From: JBCCMA01 sp045107005
GTDB lineage: Bacteria; Pseudomonadota; Gammaproteobacteria; Steroidobacterales; JBCCMA01
DNA length: 64,000 nucleotides
NCBI GenBank assembly: GCA_045107005.1
Contig: JBGCFP010000024.1
Location: 1 to 64,000, forward strand
Reading direction: 5' to 3'
This document shows, piece by piece, positions 1 through 8,189 of the stretch. Positions within the stretch are counted from its first letter, which is position 1, and each line of letters starts with the position of its first letter. Position numbers and translations under genes: made by a program. A model generated the notes under the pieces. That model made no database searches and was not told the DNA's origin. It worked only from the letters and a program-made list of their open reading frames with translations.

Positions 1-205
1 ACGCCAGCACACCCGCAGCGAACAACGCGTTCATGTCGGCAATCAGACCTGCGCAGAACACGACCGCACTGATTAGCGTAACGATGACCAATACCCGACG
101 TGAGGCATGACGGCGCAGCCAGTCGTAGCGCGTATCGTGCATTTCAGCGAAGGCCTGATCCATAACCTTGGCGGCAGCGGCTTCTTGATGACTACTGTGT
201 TTCAT
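1..205 (-). CDS. Membrane protein, N-terminal part only (runs off the window)
   Basis: The first 68 residues are visible; the gene continues beyond base 1. The start is the ATG at 205-203, preceded on the minus strand by an AGGAGAG ribosome binding site. A charged, His-containing cytoplasmic N-terminus (about residues 1-38) is followed by a hydrophobic segment at about residues 39-58, and a second one seems to begin at the edge. The gene lies 69 bp downstream of a small XRE-type regulator on the same strand. That arrangement is common for two-gene operons of a YozG-like regulator plus a small multi-pass membrane protein of unknown function. Family not recognised; the exact role is unknown. 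Confidence 0.6.
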   Translation of the reverse strand, partial: MKHSSHQEAAAAKVMDQAFAEMHDTRYDWLRRHASRRVLVIVTLISAVVFCAGLIADMNALFAAGVLA

Positions 206-274
206 TTTTCTGTTCTCTCCTGAGCGTCCGTCACGAAACAGGCGTTGCCTGAGTTCGCGCCACTTACGCTCCGA

Positions 275-538
275 TTACTTGGCCAAACCCAGCTGGCTCG
301 CCAGCGTAGGAAACGGCTCGAGCGAAAAAACCTGTTCAACCGGGAGCTCAAACAGCGCCGCGACTTTAAGCGCGAGCACCAATGACGGCTTGTATTCGCC
401 ACGCTCCAGGTAGCCAATCGTCTGATAGTGAACCCCAACTTCGTCGGCGAGCTGCTTGCGACTCCAGCCGCGATCAGCACGCAGTACCTCTAAACGGTTG
501 TGCACGGGTGCTTCTTTGCTGCTTTCCAATCTACTCAT
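275..538 (-). CDS. Small XRE-family HTH transcriptional regulator
   Basis: An 87-residue protein made almost entirely of a helix-turn-helix domain (about residues 13-67). The recognition region reads RKQLADEVGVHYQTIGYLERG, typical of the Cro/C1 (HTH_3) fold and of short YozG-like regulators. There is no sensor or dimerisation domain. It is probably cotranscribed with the downstream membrane protein at 205-1. A perfect 14-bp palindrome lies 12 bp upstream of its start codon, which suggests autoregulation (inference). The fold is confident; the regulated process is unknown. Confidence 0.85.
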   Translation of the reverse strand: MSRLESSKEAPVHNRLEVLRADRGWSRKQLADEVGVHYQTIGYLERGEYKPSLVLALKVAALFELPVEQVFSLEPFPTLASQLGLAK

Positions 539-549
539 GTTTTAAATTG

Positions 550-563
550 TAGTATTAATACTA
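550..563. promoter_or_regulatory. Perfect 14-bp palindrome, likely operator of the XRE regulator
   Basis: The sequence TAGTATTAATACTA is a perfect palindrome just upstream of the XRE gene start at 538, in a short AT-rich stretch. Its position and symmetry suit a dimeric HTH repressor controlling its own promoter. Binding is inferred. Confidence 0.5.
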
Positions 564-655
564 TTTTTCGTCAAGATCATGTGTAAATCACTGAGGGATT
601 GAGATTTTTCTTTCGAAAGCGAGACGCTGTCCTTTCTGACGCGTTGCAGAAAAGC

Positions 656-661
656 TATAAT
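656..661 (+). promoter_or_regulatory. Consensus -10 box for the cytochrome c5 gene
   Basis: TATAAT at 656-661 lies about 38 bp upstream of the GTG start at 700. A weak -35-like TTCTGA lies about 16 bp further upstream. It is the best sigma-70-like promoter in the interval between the XRE gene and the cytochrome gene. Confidence 0.45.
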
Positions 662-699
662 CCCGCGGCTTTTAACGACGACTCGCATGGAGAAATGCC

Positions 700-1242
700 G
701 TGAGCCGCAGCCAGGATCAGAAGTTTTTCGATTTATTTTCGCTTGTGCTCGCGGCACTGGTGGTGTTCACCATTGCGGTGATCGCGCTGGCGCTGACGAT
801 CTCCAATCGCACGATTGGCGAGTCGCAGAAACGCGACCCGCAAATGGTTGCGTCGAAAATGATGCGCATTTCACCGTTGGGCCGCGCGGCAGTGGCGGGT
901 GAAAGCGCCTACACACCTGACGCCCTGCTGGCCGCAACCCGCCCAGCCGAGCCGGAACCCGAAGCGGTGGCCGCGGTGTCGAGCGAGCCGAAATCCGGTG
1001 ACGCGGTGTACAACATGGCGTGCACCGCGTGTCACACGGCCGGCATCGCGGGCGCACCGAAAGTTGGAGACCCGGACGCCTGGTCGGCGCGTATCGCGCA
1101 AGGGATCGATGTGCTGTACGAGCACGCGATTCAAGGCTATCAAGGTGACGCTGGCATCATGCCTGCCAAAGGCGGCATTACGTCGCTGACCGACGGCGAA
1201 GTGCAAGCCGCTGTCGACCTGATGGTGGCGCAGTCGCAGTAA
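700..1242 (+). CDS. Membrane-anchored cytochrome c5 family protein
   Basis: A 180-residue mono-heme c-type cytochrome, likely a periplasmic electron carrier. The N-terminal membrane anchor is at about residues 12-34, followed by a Pro/Glu/Ala-rich linker. The heme motif CTACH is at residues 108-112 and the probable axial methionine is M154 in the GIMPAKGG stretch, characteristic of the cytochrome c5 (c555) group. The start is GTG at 700, preceded by GGAG at 689-692. The gene is monocistronic, convergent with the GGDEF/EAL gene downstream and divergent from the XRE gene. Electron partners cannot be read from context; a terminal oxidase is plausible because the window also carries cbb3 oxidase genes. 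Confidence 0.88.
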   Translation: MSRSQDQKFFDLFSLVLAALVVFTIAVIALALTISNRTIGESQKRDPQMVASKMMRISPLGRAAVAGESAYTPDALLAATRPAEPEPEAVAAVSSEPKSGDAVYNMACTACHTAGIAGAPKVGDPDAWSARIAQGIDVLYEHAIQGYQGDAGIMPAKGGITSLTDGEVQAAVDLMVAQSQ

Positions 1243-1259
1243 GCGCGAACGGGCGCTCG

Positions 1260-3386
1260 CTACTCGCCTACCGCCGCAATGAGAGACACGTCGCGAGCGG
1301 CACCGGCCTCGCCAAAATAGCGCCCCTGTACGGTGTCGCAGCCGTTTCGGCGCAGGAAGTCCAATTGCGTCTGGGCGCTGACGCCCTCCGCGCCCACGCG
1401 CAGCCCCAGGCTGTGCGCCAACGCAATAACCGCTGAACACAGACTTTGATCGGCTGCGCTTTTGTCCACGCCGTGGACCAGCGACTCGTCGAGCTTCATG
1501 CCGTCGAGCGGCATTCGACGCAAGCGGTTAATCGCCGCATAGCCGCTACCGAATCCGTCAACCCACACCTGCACCCCCAGACGCCGAACGTCGGTCAGCA
1601 TGGGCGCTGCGTGCAGCACGTTGTGGAACAGGCGTGGCTCCGAGACTTCCAGCAGCAAACGCCGCGAATCCATCCCGCTTTTCTCCAGGGCGACAGCCAA
1701 CGCTTCAACCAGACGCTCGCGATCGATCTGCGCGCTGATCATATTGATCGTTAGCTCGTTGTCACTGTTGAATACGTTGTTGCACTTGGCAAAGTCACAG
1801 AGCGCGCGCCCGATCATCCACTCGACCACGTCGCCCGCCAAATCCATCGATTCGGCTAACGGAATGAACGACTCGGGCTCGAGCACACCGTGCTGCGGAT
1901 GCCGCCAAATCAGATGCGATTCCAGACCCGACAGCGATTCTGTCAGCGGATCGTAGATGGGCTCGTAACTTAGCTCCAGTTCCCGGCGCTCCAACGCGAA
2001 ACGCAGGTCCGACTCGAGCGACAGTCGATCGTCGCTCGATTCGCGCATCGCGGGGGCGTAAGCGGCAATGCGCACGTCAGCGCGCTCCTTGGCGTGATAC
2101 ATAGCCACGTCTGCGAGGCCGAGCAGCGTTTGAATCTTGTCGCCGTCGGATGGATACAGCGCGATACCAATGCTCGCGCCGCCGACAATATCCATGCTGC
2201 CAATCGATACGGGCTCACGCAGCTCCGCCAGAATTTCCTGGGCGAGGCGCATGGCTGCCTCAATGTTATCGACGCCGGACAGAAACAAACTGAATTCATC
2301 ACCACCCCAACGCGCCACAGGGCCTATCGAAGCGCCTTCGAAAGGCAGTGATCCAAAGCTGCGGTCGCTCACCGACTTCAACAGTCGCCGACCAAGCTGC
2401 GTCAGCATCTGATCACCGGCTTCGTGACCGAGCGTGTCGTTGACGCGCTTGAACTCGTCCAAATCCATAAACAAAACGGCGGCGTGCTGGCACTCACCGC
2501 TTGCCAGATACTGCGCCACCGCTTCGGTAAACGCGGTTCGGTTAGGCAAACCCGTCAGGCTATCCTGGAACGCCAGCGCAGAGATCCGATGATCGCGTGC
2601 CGCCAGTTCCGACGACATATGACGAAACGCCGCCGCCAGCTCGCCGATTTCGTCGGTGCGATCGACGTCCACAGAGACTTCAAACTCACCGCGCGCGACG
2701 CTCTCGGTACTCTTTACCAACTCAACAATCGGTCGCGCCATGCGCCGCGCTGCTAGCACCGACAGCAACATGCCAATGACGGTGAGAAACATTGCCCCCA
2801 AGGCGGTCGCCGTCAAATTGGCGCGACGCCGCTCCTCGGCGATTCGGTCAAACCGACTGTGCAACAGCGACAGCTGCTCAGCCACGTCTGACCGGCTAAG
2901 CGATACGTACACCTGCCCGACTCGCTTGGTGCCTGCGAACACCGGCATGACCGCCGCGTAGCTGTCCTCTCGCTGCAAACGTTGCGGTTCGTTCGCATTC
3001 GGGTCGACATCCGGTGCCAGTGTTGTGATCAACGTGCCGTAAAGTTCAATTTCCTGCGTGGCGTCGTGCAGGATCGTACCGTTGGCATCCAACAATAAGA
3101 CGCGATCCACCGAATCACGGCTGGCGGCTGGAAGCAGCACTTCGTACATGGTCGTCAGATCGAAGCGCACCAGCGCATCGGCCGCACCGCTGGCCAGCAC
3201 CAGTGCCATTGAATCAGCACGCGACGCCAGTTGCTGATCGAGTTGCGCGTTGAGCGATGACTCGCCAAGAATGCGCATGGCGCGCGCCGACCGATCCTGC
3301 TGAATCAACTGAATGACAAGCATCACGACAATGACGCAGGTCAGTACAGCGAGAAGATTGCGTAGATAGCGGCCGACAAGCTTCAT
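1260..3386 (-). CDS. Membrane sensor with HAMP, GGDEF and degenerate EAL domains
   Basis: A 708-residue inner-membrane c-di-GMP signalling protein. Order: TM1 about 8-28, periplasmic region about 30-190, TM2 about 195-213, HAMP about 214-265, GGDEF about 270-430, EAL about 455-700. The GGDEF motif at 361-365 is intact, so diguanylate cyclase activity is likely. The EAL domain is altered: the EAL signature reads ESH (489-491) and the usual DDFGTG reads DGFGSG (610-615), although E489, N548, E580, E583, K631 and E668 equivalents remain. Phosphodiesterase activity is therefore doubtful. It follows the PhnD-like gene by 6 bp on the same strand, so the binding protein may deliver the signal to the periplasmic region (inference). 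Confidence 0.9.
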   Translation of the reverse strand: MKLVGRYLRNLLAVLTCVIVVMLVIQLIQQDRSARAMRILGESSLNAQLDQQLASRADSMALVLASGAADALVRFDLTTMYEVLLPAASRDSVDRVLLLDANGTILHDATQEIELYGTLITTLAPDVDPNANEPQRLQREDSYAAVMPVFAGTKRVGQVYVSLSRSDVAEQLSLLHSRFDRIAEERRRANLTATALGAMFLTVIGMLLSVLAARRMARPIVELVKSTESVARGEFEVSVDVDRTDEIGELAAAFRHMSSELAARDHRISALAFQDSLTGLPNRTAFTEAVAQYLASGECQHAAVLFMDLDEFKRVNDTLGHEAGDQMLTQLGRRLLKSVSDRSFGSLPFEGASIGPVARWGGDEFSLFLSGVDNIEAAMRLAQEILAELREPVSIGSMDIVGGASIGIALYPSDGDKIQTLLGLADVAMYHAKERADVRIAAYAPAMRESSDDRLSLESDLRFALERRELELSYEPIYDPLTESLSGLESHLIWRHPQHGVLEPESFIPLAESMDLAGDVVEWMIGRALCDFAKCNNVFNSDNELTINMISAQIDRERLVEALAVALEKSGMDSRRLLLEVSEPRLFHNVLHAAPMLTDVRRLGVQVWVDGFGSGYAAINRLRRMPLDGMKLDESLVHGVDKSAADQSLCSAVIALAHSLGLRVGAEGVSAQTQLDFLRRNGCDTVQGRYFGEAGAARDVSLIAAVGE

Positions 3387-3392
3387 GGAAAA

Positions 3393-4352
3393 TCAGCGAG
3401 CCGTTAGCTCAGTAACGACACCGATGTTGCTGCGAATTCCGTCAAAGGCCCTACGCATTTCGTCGTTTATCTCGCTGAACCCGGTAGCGTGGTAATACTG
3501 ATGGAGCGCCGCGGTCGCGTCCGGATCGTCAGGGGCTGCCAACAACACCTGTTTCAGGCGTTGCTTGATTGGCTCGGGCAACGAACTGCGCACCACTTCA
3601 ACACTGCGCGGCAATCGTTGAGAACGCTCGAAAATAACCAGATCCTCGCGCAGTTTGGGCGGCGTTATGTACTCGGACTCCCAATCATCGTCGCTGAATA
3701 CGGCCGCATCGACCAGCCCCTTGTGAACCCAAAGCGTTGAGTTGGATTCTTCACCTGAAAACAAATAGCCGATGGCATCTTTCGGCGGCTTGTCCCGCAC
3801 ACTGTCGAGTTGCACCAGCGACAGCCCGGCTTCCGATAGCATAGTAACGGGCATAAAAAACGCAGAGGTAGAACCGGGTTTTTCAAACGCGATGGTCTTG
3901 CCGCGCAACCCATCAAGCGAGCGCAAAGGTTGATCCTTGCGAGCAAAGAACACACTTTGATACCACGCCCGGCCGCGCGTCGCTCTCGCCAGCAACATTT
4001 CGCCGCCGCCATTGTCGGCAAAACGCACCGCATTCAACGGCGTTGCGCTAACCCAGTCCACGCGACCGTCGAGCAGCAAGCGCGACATTTTCTCGGGCTT
4101 GTCGACTGAAAACACTTCCACCGAGTCGACGCCAAGGTCACCCATGTGCTCAAGCACGTACTCAGCGATGCCCTGCATGCGACCGTAATTGAATTTCGGA
4201 TTAGTGGTCACGGTGCCGATAACCAGCACCCGCCCCCCGACATGGTCACCGTATTTGAGCGGTGCAATCGGTGTCTGTGCACCGGCAGGGCAGACTGCCG
4301 TGTTGGTCAAAAAGATGAGCGCAACGACAATCGTCAAGCGAATCAATATCAT
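3393..4352 (-). CDS. PhnD-like periplasmic substrate-binding protein
   Basis: A 319-residue protein with a signal peptide (about residues 1-25) followed by a two-lobe binding fold of the phosphate/phosphite/phosphonate (PhnD) type. Visible family features are the VDWVSATPLNAVRFAD stretch and the GKTIAFEKPGSTSAFFMP stretch, which lines the ligand site in this family. No ABC permease or ATPase is nearby. Instead the next gene, 6 bp downstream, is a membrane GGDEF/EAL protein. This suggests a sensory rather than transport role, with a ligand that cannot be assigned. The two are very probably one operon. Confidence 0.8.
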   Translation of the reverse strand: MILIRLTIVVALIFLTNTAVCPAGAQTPIAPLKYGDHVGGRVLVIGTVTTNPKFNYGRMQGIAEYVLEHMGDLGVDSVEVFSVDKPEKMSRLLLDGRVDWVSATPLNAVRFADNGGGEMLLARATRGRAWYQSVFFARKDQPLRSLDGLRGKTIAFEKPGSTSAFFMPVTMLSEAGLSLVQLDSVRDKPPKDAIGYLFSGEESNSTLWVHKGLVDAAVFSDDDWESEYITPPKLREDLVIFERSQRLPRSVEVVRSSLPEPIKQRLKQVLLAAPDDPDATAALHQYYHATGFSEINDEMRRAFDGIRSNIGVVTELTAR

Positions 4353-4592
4353 GGACGTATTCTTTTTAGAGCAAATAGCGCTGGGCGGTGTACCTCACAC
4401 TGCCCTGACGGTAGTTTACCCCAGACTGTCGCCGAGCAGATAAAGCGCGCGGTGGCGACCCGATACGACCAACCGAGCGTCTGGCTCGACCAAGCGGCAC
4501 CAATTCTCCTGTACCGCGTGCGAGCATCATTGTGCGCACTGACCCTGCCCTACCCGGTGTGCGCCATTTTTTAACTGACGGAGAACATCACC

Positions 4593-4838
4593 ATGAAGAT
4601 CAAATCCTTGACCGCCATTGTCGCGCTCGCGTTCGCTGTACCTGCACTTGCCGGTGACAAACAGTGGTTTGCCAACACCGACAGCAACGGCGACGGTTAC
4701 CTGAGCGCCGACGAGCTGGGCGAAAAGAAAGCCAAGAAAATCCAGAAACTGGACACGGACGGCGACCAGCAAATTTCGCGCGCGGAATACGACGAGTACA
4801 AGGCCCGCAAATACGGCCAGAAGAAAGACGAGGCCTGA
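4593..4838 (+). CDS. Small secreted EF-hand protein
   Basis: An 81-residue protein with a signal peptide ending near ALA (residues 18-20) and two EF-hand calcium loops, DSNGDGYLSADE and DTDGDQQISRAE. The C-terminus is Lys-rich. A GGAGAA ribosome binding site precedes the ATG. It is likely a periplasmic calcium-binding protein; partner unknown. A strong hairpin follows the stop codon, so it is probably monocistronic. Confidence 0.82.
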   Translation: MKIKSLTAIVALAFAVPALAGDKQWFANTDSNGDGYLSADELGEKKAKKIQKLDTDGDQQISRAEYDEYKARKYGQKKDEA

Positions 4839-4852
4839 ACTCGCTTGATCAG

Positions 4853-4877
4853 CCCGCGGTCCTTTCCGGACCGCGGG
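4853..4877 (+). terminator. Hairpin terminator after the EF-hand gene
   Basis: A perfect 10-bp stem (CCCGCGGTCC / GGACCGCGGG) with a 5-nt loop, 15 bp after the stop codon. There is no T-run beyond TTA, so it is a stem without the classic U-tract. Confidence 0.55.
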
Positions 4878-5200
4878 TTACTCCCCACCTAACGGTGAGC
4901 GCGGATTGAGCAATCGATCAACGATAGCTCGGGGATCTGGCGCAAGTCATTGCAGTCATGAATGCTCCTCGCCCTTGCGTACTGCCAATCGTGATACGAA
5001 CTTTGTCATCCGCTGCGAGGCGGCACGCTCTGGCGATAACTCCCCGCAAGAGCCCCCATTTTTCGAAGAAAGCGCCGGCGGCATCGTCGGTGTCGCTGCG
5101 TGCGCAGCATTGGGGGTCACCGGTCGCTTTGCCGGTTTAGCTCTCGTGCAAGCTGGGGTACTCTGGAAAGTCCGACCGCCCAGCCACCACAAGGACTTCC
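4878..5200. other. Non-coding interval before the M1 peptidase
   Basis: No convincing gene is seen. A weak 5-bp hairpin (ACCGG/CCGGT) followed by TTT lies at about 5119-5138. The peptidase start has AAGGA just upstream. Confidence 0.4.
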
Positions 5201-7633
5201 ATGCACCGTTTCACCTCATTTTTGTTACTGACGGTCGTATTTAGTGCCTCCACGGCCGCGGCCGCCGTCAACCAGACCAAAGGCACGTTTCAGGACAAGT
5301 TTCGCCAGTTGGACGAATCGCTGCCTACGGCCAACAGCTACCGCACCGCGGGCGGCGAGCCCGGGCACGAGTATTGGCAGCAGAAGGTTGATTACGACAT
5401 CGATGTGCGACTCATCGAAGACCGCCGGCGTATCGAAGGCAGCCAACGCGTCCGCTACACCAACCAAAGCCCTGACACCCTTCGTTTTCTGTGGCTGCAG
5501 CTCGACCAGAATCGCTTTCGCAGCGACTCGATCGCCGAGCGCAGTGCCGCGTTTGCCGACAGCAGCCGACGCGGGCCCAAAGAAGAAGATGCCGCAGACG
5601 GCAAACCGCCACGAATCAGCCTCGACGCGCTGCGTCGGCAACAGTTTCTCGACGACAACACGCCAGGATACGAACTTCCGTCCGTGCGTGACGCAGGCGG
5701 CAAGCTTCCCCATACCGTCGTCGGCACCAACCTGCGTATCGACCTGCGCGAACCGCTCAAGCCCGGCGAGACCGCCGAGTTCGAAATGGAGTTCGCGTTC
5801 AACATCGTTGACGAAAACGCAGTGTGGGCGCGCGCCGGTTACGAGCACTTCCCCGACGACGAACGCGAAGAGGGCAACGACATCTTCTTACTGGCCCAGT
5901 GGTTTCCGCGCCTGCACGCGTACACCGATTACGAAGGCTGGACCAATAAGGAATTTCTCGGCCGCGGGGAGTTCACGCTGGAGTTTGGCGACTACACCGT
6001 AAACATCACCGTGCCCGCGGATCACATTGTGTCGTCCACCGGTGAATTACAGAACTCAGACGACGTGCTGAGCAGCACCCAGCGAGAACGACTGGAAACG
6101 GCACGCACCGCCGATGCCCCTGTATTCATCGTCACCGCCGAAGAAGCGCTGGATAACGAACGCGAAGCGACGTCCGACGAAAAGACCTGGCGCTTTAAAG
6201 CGCTCAACGTGCGCGATTTCGCTTGGGCATCGTCGCGCAAATTCATCTGGGACGCGCAAGGCTATCAGCAAGGTGGCGACGAACAGCCCGAAGTGATGGC
6301 CATGTCGTTTTACCCCAAGGAAGGCGAACCACTCTGGTCGAAGTATTCCACGGCTGCGGTCATTCACACGATGAAAGTGTACTCGCGTTATTCCTTTGAT
6401 TACCCCTACCCCGTGGCGCAGTCGGTGAACGGCCCGGTCGGTGGCATGGAATATCCCATGATTACCTTCAACGGCCCGCGTACGGATCTGCAGGACGACG
6501 GCGATCGCACTTACTCGCTGGCTGAGAAACGCTACATCGTGGGTGTGATCATTCACGAAATCGGCCACATTTATTTCCCAATGATCGTGAACTCTGACGA
6601 GCGCCAGTGGACGTGGATGGACGAAGGCCTGAACAGCTTTCTGGACGCGATGGCCGGCTGGGAGTGGGACCCGGAGATCCCCTGGAACAATCAACCGCGC
6701 GACATGATTGACTACATGAAATCCGAGGACCAGGTGCCGATCATGACGCAGTCTGATTCGGTGCTGCAGCTCGGTCCCAATGCTTACGGCAAGCCGGCCG
6801 CCGCATTGATGATCCTGCGCGAGACCATCCTGGGACGCGAGCTGTTCGACTTTGCGTTTCGCGAGTATTCGCGCCGCTGGCGATTCAAGCGTCCCGCACC
6901 GGCCGATTTTTTTCGGACCATGGAAGAGGCGTCGGGCGTAGACCTCGACTGGTTCTGGCGCGGCTGGTTCTACTCGACCGATCATGTGGACATCAGTATC
7001 GACCGGGTCCGCAAACTGCGTCTCGACACGTTGAACCCGGATGTCGACTTTGATCGCCGTCGACAGGAAGAGACGGACAAGCCCGGCTCGGTGATCATTG
7101 AGCGCAACCGCGCCGATGGCGACACCTGGGTCCAGCAAAATCCAGGTATCCGCGACTTCTACGACGAAAACGATCAGTTCACCGTGACGAACGAGGAACG
7201 CAACGAGTATCTAGAGCTGCTGTCGGATCTGGAAGACTGGGAGCGCGTGGCGCTCGACCGAGCTGTGAAAGAAGACAAGAATTACTACGTGCTCGAGTTC
7301 AGCAACCCCGGTGGCTTGGTGATGCCGATCCTTATGCAGCTGACCTACGACGACGAATCCACAGAACGAATGGATATCCCCGCCGAGATCTGGCGTCGCC
7401 ACGCCAGCAGCGTCAAGAAGCTGATCGTGACCGATCGCGAACTGACCCAAATTGCGATTGACCCGAACTGGGAAACGGCGGATACCAACGTGGAGAACAA
7501 TCATTTTCCACGGCAGATCGTTCCGTCACGAATCGAAATCTTCAAGACACCCGAGAAAGAAGGATTGGAGCGACGCGACATCATGCAAGGAACCAAGACG
7601 GAACTTGAAGTCGAAGGTGATGACAAGGAATGA
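5201..7633 (+). CDS. Secreted M1-family zinc metallopeptidase
   Basis: An 810-residue protein with a signal peptide (about residues 1-21) and a gluzincin catalytic domain. The zinc site is HEIGH at 452-456 with the third ligand E475 in WMDEGLN, the exact HExxH-18-E spacing of M1 aminopeptidases. The exopeptidase-type GGMEY motif is at 414-418. The N-terminal part (about 50-330) is the usual beta-rich M1 domain, and the C-terminal third is charged and diverged. It is probably a periplasmic aminopeptidase-like enzyme. The next gene (DUF6702) overlaps its end by 4 bp, so the two are translationally coupled. Substrate unknown. Confidence 0.92.
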   Translation: MHRFTSFLLLTVVFSASTAAAAVNQTKGTFQDKFRQLDESLPTANSYRTAGGEPGHEYWQQKVDYDIDVRLIEDRRRIEGSQRVRYTNQSPDTLRFLWLQLDQNRFRSDSIAERSAAFADSSRRGPKEEDAADGKPPRISLDALRRQQFLDDNTPGYELPSVRDAGGKLPHTVVGTNLRIDLREPLKPGETAEFEMEFAFNIVDENAVWARAGYEHFPDDEREEGNDIFLLAQWFPRLHAYTDYEGWTNKEFLGRGEFTLEFGDYTVNITVPADHIVSSTGELQNSDDVLSSTQRERLETARTADAPVFIVTAEEALDNEREATSDEKTWRFKALNVRDFAWASSRKFIWDAQGYQQGGDEQPEVMAMSFYPKEGEPLWSKYSTAAVIHTMKVYSRYSFDYPYPVAQSVNGPVGGMEYPMITFNGPRTDLQDDGDRTYSLAEKRYIVGVIIHEIGHIYFPMIVNSDERQWTWMDEGLNSFLDAMAGWEWDPEIPWNNQPRDMIDYMKSEDQVPIMTQSDSVLQLGPNAYGKPAAALMILRETILGRELFDFAFREYSRRWRFKRPAPADFFRTMEEASGVDLDWFWRGWFYSTDHVDISIDRVRKLRLDTLNPDVDFDRRRQEETDKPGSVIIERNRADGDTWVQQNPGIRDFYDENDQFTVTNEERNEYLELLSDLEDWERVALDRAVKEDKNYYVLEFSNPGGLVMPILMQLTYDDESTERMDIPAEIWRRHASSVKKLIVTDRELTQIAIDPNWETADTNVENNHFPRQIVPSRIEIFKTPEKEGLERRDIMQGTKTELEVEGDDKE

Positions 7634-8127
7634 CGATAACGCTGCGCTCAATCGTTCTGGTGTTTTCGCTGATGCTTGCGGCAACCGTCGCCGCGCATCA
7701 GCAAAAAGAATCCATCACGCGAGTTCTGTTCAACGCGCGCACGGGAAACATTGAAGTCATGCATCGATTCTTGCTGCACGATGTGGAACACGCCAGTCGC
7801 CAGTTGTTCGGAAAGACAGCCGACCTTTTGAGCAACACCCAAGACCGCGATCAGTTCCAGAAATACGTGCACGGCCGCTTCGCTCTGAAAGATCAGGACG
7901 GAGCGGTCATTGCATTGACACCCATCGGCAATGAAATCGAGGGTCGCTTTCTGTGGGTCTACGCCGAAGCGCCGACGCCCGCCAAACTGTCGGCGCTGAC
8001 CATATCCCACGCTTCTTTGCATGATGTCTGGTCGGAGCAGTCCAACCTGGTAAACGTTGAATACAACGGCGACGTGCGCAGCGCGGTGTTTCGTGGCGGG
8101 CATGGCGCACATACGATTGAGTTTTGA
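7630..8127 (+). CDS. DUF6702-like secreted protein
   Basis: A 165-residue protein with a signal peptide (about residues 1-22, ending ATVAAH). The body resembles the DUF6702 family of periplasmic proteins that travel with M1 peptidases: conserved KESITRVLFN near the start and an MHRFLLHDVEH stretch. The start overlaps the peptidase stop by ATGA, indicating an operon. No catalytic motif is visible and the function is unknown; the pairing suggests it helps or is processed by the peptidase (inference). Confidence 0.75.
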   Translation: MTITLRSIVLVFSLMLAATVAAHQQKESITRVLFNARTGNIEVMHRFLLHDVEHASRQLFGKTADLLSNTQDRDQFQKYVHGRFALKDQDGAVIALTPIGNEIEGRFLWVYAEAPTPAKLSALTISHASLHDVWSEQSNLVNVEYNGDVRSAVFRGGHGAHTIEF

Positions 8128-8189
8128 TTGGCAATTCAATCCTTTGACTGTGCAAGACCGGACTTAGGCGTTACGCCAACCCGTTAGCA

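Noticed and set aside
6056..7138. A 360-codon open frame on the minus strand
   Set aside because: It is the antisense shadow of the M1 peptidase, whose zinc motif and signal peptide are on the plus strand; high GC leaves long antisense frames.
8168..8178. Terminator between the convergent DUF6702 and AstE-like genes
   Set aside because: The GGCG/CGCC stem is only 4 bp with no T-run.
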